Of a stretch of 6,319 nt of DNA, positions 1 to 4,938 are shown piece by piece. Every line of letters begins with the position of its first letter. Position 1 is the stretch's first letter. The notes under the pieces are model-generated. The model was not told the DNA's origin. It did no database searches and saw only the letters and a list, made by a program, of their open reading frames with translations. The stretch lies in assembly GCA_030054275.1 (NCBI GenBank), contig JASGCF010000200.1, positions 1-6,319 on the forward strand, written 5' to 3'. Origin of the DNA: Limnohabitans sp. (lineage in GTDB: Bacteria; Planctomycetota; Phycisphaerae; Phycisphaerales; SM1A02). A program made the position numbers and the translations under genes.

Positions 1-286
1 CTTCTCAACCATTTCACCGCAACCGCAAACGGTTCCCAAGGCAATCGCGGCGAGCGACCACAGTGAAGTTCGTGCGTGGCGAATCATGCGAGAACCATCG
101 CCGGCGACGCAATCGCGCGAGCGGTGAACGCGAGAAGATGGTGATGCGTGACGCGGCATTCGAATCAGAACAGGGAAACAGCGAGGAAGCAGCGAGGAAG
201 CAACGAGCGGCGTACGAGGAGATGTCTCCATCACACACATCGACCCGCGAAATGGATCAACCCGAGACATACACCAACCCGAGACA
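1..286. other. Left-edge stretch with no defensible gene
   Basis: I see no convincing gene here. Two plus-strand frames are open from the window edge and stop at TGA 64-66 and TGA 125-127, so the last residues of a gene beginning outside the window could be present. Neither tail is recognisable. A third plus-strand frame stays open to about 341 but runs through the tRNA on the other strand and is Arg/Glu-rich low-complexity sequence. A minus-strand frame (238 to 14) is equally featureless. Visible structure is limited to a small hairpin (AACCG-CAAA-CGGTT, 21-34), an 11-bp tandem repeat at 180-201 and a 13-bp direct repeat beside the tRNA end. No T-rich terminator follows the tRNA on the minus strand. 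Confidence 0.5.
180..201. repeat. 11-bp tandem repeat, two copies
   Basis: The unit AGCGAGGAAGC occurs twice head to tail (180-190 and 191-201), followed by a decayed third start (AACGAG). It lies in DNA with no supported gene. It is most likely a slippage product; no function can be read from it. Confidence 0.6.
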
Positions 287-287
287 T
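258..287. repeat. 13-bp direct repeat abutting the tRNA 3' end
   Basis: CAACCCGAGACAT occurs at 258-270 and again at 275-287, a 17-bp period with a 4-bp spacer. The last base of the right copy is the complement of the tRNA discriminator base, so the pair lies in the 3' trailer of the tRNA-Val transcript. Trailer duplication is one explanation. An attachment-site-like scar is another, but integrase sites usually include the T-arm side of the tRNA, which this repeat does not. Confidence 0.6.
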
Positions 288-360
288 GAGCGCTGCAGGA
301 CTCGAACCTGCGACCACCGCCGTGTAATGGCGGTGCTCTAACCAACTGAGCTAAGCGCCC
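287..360 (-). tRNA. tRNA-Val (anticodon UAC)
   Basis: Read on the minus strand, this 74-nt stretch folds into a complete cloverleaf. The acceptor stem GGGCGCT pairs with AGCGCTC, with one G2-U71 wobble. T8 and A9 are followed by a D arm with GCTC/GAGC around a loop containing GG. The anticodon stem CCGCC/GGCGG encloses the loop ATTACAC, so U33 is followed by anticodon UAC, which reads valine GUA and, with usual wobble modification, other GUN codons. A 5-nt variable loop and a T arm GCAGG/CCTGC with loop TTCGAGT follow, then discriminator A73. The CCA end is not encoded (TGT follows), so a CCA-adding enzyme is needed. It stands alone rather than in an array. The loop pair A32-C38 is slightly unusual but does not affect the call. 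Confidence 0.95.
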
Positions 361-372
361 GAGGAGTTGGGA

Positions 373-400
373 AAGATATCACGATCTCTCGCCCTGTCGT
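373..400 (-). promoter_or_regulatory. Possible sigma70-type promoter of tRNA-Val
   Basis: On the minus strand, TATCTT (373-378; 4 of 6 to TATAAT) lies 16 bp downstream of ACGACA (395-400; 4 of 6 to TTGACA). Transcription would begin a few bases before the mature tRNA 5' end at 360, which suits a tRNA with a short leader. The match is moderate and was found by eye beside a gene that must have a promoter, so it is a suggestion only. Confidence 0.3.
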
Positions 401-466
401 GCGGCTTCGCGTAACTTCGTGCGGATTCGACGTTTGCGACGAAGCGATCGAATCGGACGCGATTCG

Positions 467-489
467 CGCCGTCTCGGCGTGACTCGCCG
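467..489. repeat. Overlapping, mutually exclusive hairpins
   Basis: CGCCG (467-471) can pair with CGGCG (475-479) around a 3-nt loop. The same CGGCG can instead pair with CGCCG at 485-489 around TGACT. A third option pairs GCGTGA (477-482) with TCACGC (492-497), followed by GGTTTT on the plus strand. The shared middle arm means only one can form at a time. No downstream ORF start sits close enough to call this an attenuator, and it may be a chance product of CG-rich sequence. Confidence 0.4.
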
Positions 490-510
490 AATCACGCGGT
501 TTTGTGCGCC

Positions 511-532
511 TACTGCTACCGTTACTGCTACC
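511..532. repeat. 10-bp direct repeat, 12-bp period
   Basis: TACTGCTACC occurs at 511-520 and 523-532, separated by GT. It could be a slippage duplication or a pair of protein-binding half-sites; the sequence alone does not decide. It lies about 180 bp before the hrpA frame. Confidence 0.55.
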
Positions 533-585
533 ACGCAAGCGGGCGTGCTCGCAACTGGCTTATTTCAAGCCGAATCCGGCATAGG

Positions 586-610
586 CTCTTAGTCAACTGA
601 GCTAAGCGCC
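586..610 (-). pseudogene. Relic of a tRNA gene (5' acceptor strand and D arm only)
   Basis: On the minus strand, GGCGCTTAGCTCAGTTG (594-610) is identical to nucleotides 2-18 of the tRNA-Val at 287-360, and the next bases, ACTAAGAGC, keep a closing GAGC so the D arm still forms. After that the resemblance stops: no matching anticodon arm, T arm or 3' acceptor strand follows. Beyond it there are only two short hairpins (GCCG-GATT-CGGC and GGCTT-GAAAT-AAGCC). It is therefore not a functional tRNA. It is most simply the surviving 5' part of a second tRNA gene, or a short duplication of the nearby tRNA-Val start about 250 bp away. Same orientation as the intact tRNA. Confidence 0.6.
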
Positions 611-644
611 TGAGGCTCCGAAGTGGAACGCTTTTTGGCGCTGA

Positions 645-677
645 TTCATGGACTTCGAGTTGCGGCGAACCCATGAA
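645..677. repeat. 7-bp inverted repeat upstream of hrpA
   Basis: TTCATGG (645-651) and CCATGAA (671-677) form a perfect inverted repeat around a 19-base centre, ending about 35 bases before the first possible hrpA start. It could be an operator or a leader-RNA hairpin. Without a recognisable promoter next to it I cannot choose between these. Confidence 0.4.
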
Positions 678-711
678 AGCCACGCTCTCGGCGCGAATCT
701 GCGCGTGATTC

Positions 712-3700
712 GTGGGCAGAACTCTGTACGAAGTCGTGCATCGCATCGACCGCACCGGATATTGTTCTCGCCCCGTGTCCGACCTTCCTGAAGAATCTCC
801 CGTGCAACCGCCTCTTGCGTCGGTCTTGGGTGGCTTCTTTGCCAAACTCGACGAGGTGCTGCTCTGCGACCGGCGGACGCTGCGTGCGCGCCTCGGAGGG
901 CTTGAGAAGGCGATTCGGCAGGGAAAAGTGCCCGATCCGCGCGTGGTCGCACAGGTTGCAGATGCGATCGAACAATCCATCGCTGCGCGGGTCGCGCGAA
1001 AGTCGCGCGTTCCGAGCATCTCCTATCCAACCGAATTGCCATTTGCTGCAGCGGTGCCCGTGTTACGCGAAGCACTGCTGTCGTCGCAAGTGGTCGTGGT
1101 GGCAGGCGAGACGGGCTCGGGTAAGTCGACGCAATTGCCAAAGTTGTGTCTTGAGATTGGTCGCGGCATCGAAGGGCGTATCGCGCACACGCAGCCTCGA
1201 CGCATCGCCGCGCGCAGCGTTGCGCGCCGCATTGCAGACGAACTTGGTGTGCGCGTGGGCGGTGTTGTGGGCGTGAAAGTGCGTTTCGGGGATGAAACAG
1301 GCCCAGACACGATGGTGAAGGTGCTCACAGACGGCATGCTGCTCGCCGAAACGCGCGCAGATCCGCGGCTTGATGCCTACGACACCGTGATCGTGGATGA
1401 AGCACATGAGCGAAGTTTGAATATCGATTTTTTGCTCGGATATCTGCGCAAACTTGTTGTTCGTCGGCCGGATCTCAAAGTGATCCTCACCAGCGCGACC
1501 ATCGATGTCGAGCGACTTTCGGCCCATTTTGGTCGATGTCCCGTTGTCGAAATTCCGGGGCGATCCTACGAGATCGAGCAGTGGTATCGAGCACCAGAGA
1601 TCGCGGATCTCGACGAAGAAGATCCGAGGTTTCTTGAAAATCTGGCTCGATCGATCGACGAAGTGGATCGCGCGTTCGTCGAGCGCGGTGCGGCCACAAC
1701 GCCCGACATCTTGGTGTTTCTGTCAGGCGAGCGCGAGATTCGTGAAGCAGCCTCACATCTCACTGGCCACTTTCGTGGACATGCGTCTCTCACACATTCG
1801 CGCACCGAGATCCTGCCGTTGTTCGCACGGCAATCGCTCGAAGAGCAAGAACGAATCTTTTCACCAAACGCGAATCGACGCATTGTGCTCGCTACAAATG
1901 TCGCCGAAACATCGCTCACGGTGCCACGCATTCATGCAGTGATTGACGCTGGTTTCGCGCGCATTCTGCGATACAGCGCGCGCGCTCGGGTGCAGCGTCT
2001 ACCGATTGAACCGATCTCGCAAGCAAGCGCCAGACAGCGAGCGGGACGAGCAGGCCGCGTCTGTGCGGGTATCGCAGTGCGGCTTTATTCCGAAGATGAT
2101 TTTCAAGCGCGACCTGCGTACACACAGCCCGAGATTTTGCGCACCAATCTCGCGAGTGTGATTCTGCAAATGGAAGCGTTGCGACTCGGCAAAGCCGAGG
2201 ACTTTCCATTCGTCGATCCGCCTGGTGCACGGCAACTTGCAGATGCACGCGCAACGCTCGTCGAACTCGGCGCATCCACTGCAGAGGGAAGGCTCACCAA
2301 GATTGGTGAGTCGATGAGCCACTTTCCACTCGATCCGCGACTCTCGCGCATGTTGCTTGCCTCGGTCGATGAGCACTGCACCAATGATGTACTGGTGGTT
2401 GCTGCGGGTTTGGCCGTACAAGATCCACGCATTCGCCTTCATGAGCACCGTGACGCAGCGGATCTGGCGCACCTGCGCTTCTCGCATCCGTCAAGCGACT
2501 TTCTTTCGTTCCTCCGCATGTGGCGGGTTTTCCGCAGCGAAACAGCAGAACTGGGTTCCTCTGCGCGACGGAAGTGGTGCGAGCGACATTTCCTATCACA
2601 TCAGCGATTGCGCGAATGGGTCGATACCGTTGCACAGTTGCGCGAGGTGTTTCGCGAACACTTCGGTGTGAAAATCGGCGATGTGAGTGAGGGTGGCGAT
2701 GACGCGGGTGGCGATGACGCCGGTGCGAGCGGACGGTTCCATCGCGCGGTACTCGCTGGATTTGTTTCGCATGTTGGTGCGCGCACGGAGAAAGGCGAAT
2801 ATCGAGGCCCGACTGGTGCGCTCTTTCAGATTCATCCCTCCAGCGGTTTGGTGCGTCGCGCACCGCAGTGGTTGGTCGCAGCGGAATTGGTCGAGACAAC
2901 ACGGAGATACGCGAGAATCTGTGCGCGTGTACAGCCGGAGTGGATCGCACGCGTTGCGCCGCACATGGTGACACGCACGCAGTTTGATCCACTCTTTGTG
3001 CCGGAAACTGGTCAGGTGAGTGGATGGGAACGCTCAAGTTACGGCGAACTTGTGGTGGTTGCCAAGCGGCGAATTCCATGGACTCCTGTCGACCCCACAA
3101 GCGCTCGTGCGATTTTCATTCAGGAAGGCCTTGTTGGATACGCCGTACGCACCGACGGTGAGTTTCTTCAGAAAAATCGCGTCTTGCGCGAGGCTCTTGA
3201 AGAAGAAGAGGCGCGCGGTCGTCGCAGGGGACAACTGCTTGAAGAGGACGCAGCATTCGCGTTCTACGACCGTCGACTTCCCGAGGATGTGCGCTCGACT
3301 CCAGCTTTTGAGCGATGGCGTCGAGAAGCCGAGAAGCGTGATCCGAATGTACTGCTCATGCGAGAAGATGATCTGTTGCGCGATGACGCGCCTCGCGCAG
3401 AGGCGCATCTCTATCCGCGATCGGTCGCGCTTGAGGCACTTGATGTGCCGCTGGTGTACACACACGATCCGGAATCCGAGAAAGATGGTGTGACAGCACG
3501 CATTCCGATTGAAGCATTGGGCTTGGTCGATCCACACGCATTTGAGTGGCTGGTCGAGGGCCGATTTCTTGAGAAGATTGATGCGTTGATTCGCTCGCTT
3601 CCGAAGCATTTGCGCGTGCGACTTTTTCCAGTCGATGAGGTTGCGCAAGGTGCTGTAGAAGCGCTTGAGTTTGGAAAGGGATCATTGCTCGCGAAACTTG

Positions 3701-4938
3701 CGCGACATCTCTCGAGCGTCGCGGGTACGAAAGTCGAGCCGAGTGACTTTCGCCTTGATCTCGTACCGAACGATTTACGCATGCGATTTGAAGTGGTCGA
3801 CGCGAGCGGGGAGGTGCTTGGCGCTGGCCGAAATCTGCAGCAACTCGCCGCAAAGTTCGCTGCGATGTCTCGCGAGCGTCTTGGAAAGAGTGTTGATCGA
3901 TCGCGTGACCCGGTCGCGCTGCTTGAGCGTGAAGCATTGCGTGAGATGCCCGCAACTTTGCTTCCAACCGAGATGCACTATGTTCGCGCTGGAATCACCC
4001 TGACGGGCTTTCCGGCGCTCGTGCTTGAGCGTGCAGTACTTGGGAACAACAAAACTCTTGGTGTAGGTGATGGTAAAAGTGACGGCTTGCGCGTTGCGCT
4101 GCGTGTACTTGATGTGCGCAGAAGTGCTTTGCGTGAGCACGCCGCGGCTGTTGGATATCTGGCGGCGCGCGAACTTCGCGACGCGGTGGCGCACCATGTT
4201 GGATATCACCCGCTCTGTGAAAGTCTCACATTGCTTGCTGAACGAGCTGGCATCAACGCGTCGCTTGTTTCAAAGCACGCCGCACACGACGAACTTGCAC
4301 GCGTGCCGAGTTTGGATCATTCTGGCGGTGATGATTTGATTCACGCGCTTGCACGCATGGTCGCGATGCAGGCGTGCGCAGATCTTGATGCAGTGCCGCG
4401 CGAACCCAAAGCGTTCTATGCGCTTGTTCGTGGACTTGAGCCGCACCTCGCAGACCTTGTTGGTCATGTTGTTCGCGCGCTGCATGCGATTTTGGTCGAT
4501 GCAGAAACGATCATTGCCTTGACGGTTGGAGTCAAACCGAACGCTGTAGGTACTTCCAAAGAGCGGATTCTTGCGAGGCTTGGCGCGATCTTGGCGGGAG
4601 GTTCACAAGTTGGCGCGCTTGAGGGCATTTTGCGCGCGGATCGCGACGAACTCTCGCAGTGCATGCGGCTCGTCGAGATGTTGCGCGAACGCCTTGAACG
4701 ACTGCGCGCTTCTGGTGCTGCACGCGATGCACTTCTTGATGCTGAACTTGATCCGCTGCGGGCGCGCGTGCGAACGGCACTCGCACATCCCACGATTGCG
4801 TGGCGAGCGGCGCTGGCCATCGAACGACTTCTCGATGAGATTGAAATCAGCCGATTTGCCCCGAAAATGCAGCGCGCGTTTCCGGCGAGTGAGAAGCGAC
4901 TCGCTGCACTCCTCGGTGACGAAACGGCCTCGAGTTAG
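712..4938 (+). CDS. hrpA: HrpA-type ATP-dependent RNA helicase (DEAH box)
   Basis: Superfamily 2 DEAH/RHA helicase that unwinds RNA with ATP in the cytoplasm; E. coli HrpA is linked to mRNA processing and, in more recent work, to rescue of collided ribosomes. All motifs are intact: Walker A GETGSGKST (132-140), motif Ia TQPRR (160-164), DEAH (229-232), SAT (261-263), motif V TNVAETSLT (395-403) and motif VI QRAGRAGR (442-449). HA2-like helices (about 480-620) and an OB-fold (about 675-790) follow. The DUF3418 region runs from about 780 to the end, with FYDRRLP at 851-857 and the ending ISRFAP...PASEKR (1379-1396). DUF3418 separates HrpA from the shorter HrpB. At 1408 residues it is slightly longer than E. 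coli HrpA (about 1300). The interval uses the first GTG after an in-frame TGA (706-708). The GTG at 775 (MSDLPEESP...) fits the usual HrpA N-terminus better, and neither start has a Shine-Dalgarno. Its stop overlaps the convergent ftsK-like stop. Confidence 0.96.
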   Translation: MGRTLYEVVHRIDRTGYCSRPVSDLPEESPVQPPLASVLGGFFAKLDEVLLCDRRTLRARLGGLEKAIRQGKVPDPRVVAQVADAIEQSIAARVARKSRVPSISYPTELPFAAAVPVLREALLSSQVVVVAGETGSGKSTQLPKLCLEIGRGIEGRIAHTQPRRIAARSVARRIADELGVRVGGVVGVKVRFGDETGPDTMVKVLTDGMLLAETRADPRLDAYDTVIVDEAHERSLNIDFLLGYLRKLVVRRPDLKVILTSATIDVERLSAHFGRCPVVEIPGRSYEIEQWYRAPEIADLDEEDPRFLENLARSIDEVDRAFVERGAATTPDILVFLSGEREIREAASHLTGHFRGHASLTHSRTEILPLFARQSLEEQERIFSPNANRRIVLATNVAETSLTVPRIHAVIDAGFARILRYSARARVQRLPIEPISQASARQRAGRAGRVCAGIAVRLYSEDDFQARPAYTQPEILRTNLASVILQMEALRLGKAEDFPFVDPPGARQLADARATLVELGASTAEGRLTKIGESMSHFPLDPRLSRMLLASVDEHCTNDVLVVAAGLAVQDPRIRLHEHRDAADLAHLRFSHPSSDFLSFLRMWRVFRSETAELGSSARRKWCERHFLSHQRLREWVDTVAQLREVFREHFGVKIGDVSEGGDDAGGDDAGASGRFHRAVLAGFVSHVGARTEKGEYRGPTGALFQIHPSSGLVRRAPQWLVAAELVETTRRYARICARVQPEWIARVAPHMVTRTQFDPLFVPETGQVSGWERSSYGELVVVAKRRIPWTPVDPTSARAIFIQEGLVGYAVRTDGEFLQKNRVLREALEEEEARGRRRGQLLEEDAAFAFYDRRLPEDVRSTPAFERWRREAEKRDPNVLLMREDDLLRDDAPRAEAHLYPRSVALEALDVPLVYTHDPESEKDGVTARIPIEALGLVDPHAFEWLVEGRFLEKIDALIRSLPKHLRVRLFPVDEVAQGAVEALEFGKGSLLAKLARHLSSVAGTKVEPSDFRLDLVPNDLRMRFEVVDASGEVLGAGRNLQQLAAKFAAMSRERLGKSVDRSRDPVALLEREALREMPATLLPTEMHYVRAGITLTGFPALVLERAVLGNNKTLGVGDGKSDGLRVALRVLDVRRSALREHAAAVGYLAARELRDAVAHHVGYHPLCESLTLLAERAGINASLVSKHAAHDELARVPSLDHSGGDDLIHALARMVAMQACADLDAVPREPKAFYALVRGLEPHLADLVGHVVRALHAILVDAETIIALTVGVKPNAVGTSKERILARLGAILAGGSQVGALEGILRADRDELSQCMRLVEMLRERLERLRASGAARDALLDAELDPLRARVRTALAHPTIAWRAALAIERLLDEIEISRFAPKMQRAFPASEKRLAALLGDETASS
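2692..2721 (+). repeat. 15-bp tandem duplication inside hrpA
   Basis: Two near-identical 15-base units (2692-2706 and 2707-2721, differing only at the last base) encode GGDDA twice, at residues 661-670. They sit in a flexible Gly/Asp-rich stretch between the HA2-like helices and the OB-fold, so the in-frame duplication probably only lengthens a linker. Confidence 0.75.

Larger units (their letters stand above)
361..711. other. Intergenic region between tRNA-Val and hrpA
   Basis: These 351 bases separate the minus-strand tRNA from the plus-strand helicase, so the region should carry promoters for both. No protein gene is supported: open frames here run through the tRNA or into the helicase antisense. 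It holds a weak tRNA promoter, overlapping GC-rich hairpins (467-489), a 10-bp direct repeat (511-532), a partial tRNA copy (586-610) and a 7-bp inverted repeat (645-677). I could not find a convincing -35/-10 pair for hrpA or a Shine-Dalgarno sequence before either candidate hrpA start. Confidence 0.55.

Noticed and set aside
1..127. Possible C-terminal tail of a plus-strand gene from outside the window (stops at 64-66 or 125-127)
   Set aside because: Too short and unrecognised; two frames are equally possible, so no CDS can be called without the sequence to the left.
63..341. A 92-residue plus-strand frame starting at GTG 63
   Set aside because: It reads antisense through most of the tRNA-Val gene and through the 11-bp tandem repeat, and the translation is low-complexity and charged.
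338..538. A 66-residue minus-strand frame next to the tRNA
   Set aside because: It overlaps the tRNA 5' end on the same strand and consists mainly of Ser/Arg/Thr with no ribosome-binding site.
258..610. Small integrated element bounded by the tRNA and its partial copy
   Set aside because: The interval has no integrase or cargo gene, the copied part is the tRNA 5' end rather than the 3' end used by tyrosine integrases, and no matching direct repeat brackets it.
528..1141. Minus-strand open frames of 109-179 residues over the hrpA 5' end
   Set aside because: They overlap the conserved N-terminal helicase region, show Arg/Ala/Ser-rich compositions and have no family resemblance.
2294..3100. 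A 268-residue minus-strand open frame antisense to hrpA
   Set aside because: It lies wholly inside the well-supported helicase gene, its translation is Arg/His/Pro/Ser-rich with no recognisable domain, and long antisense frames are expected from the codon bias of GC-rich genes.
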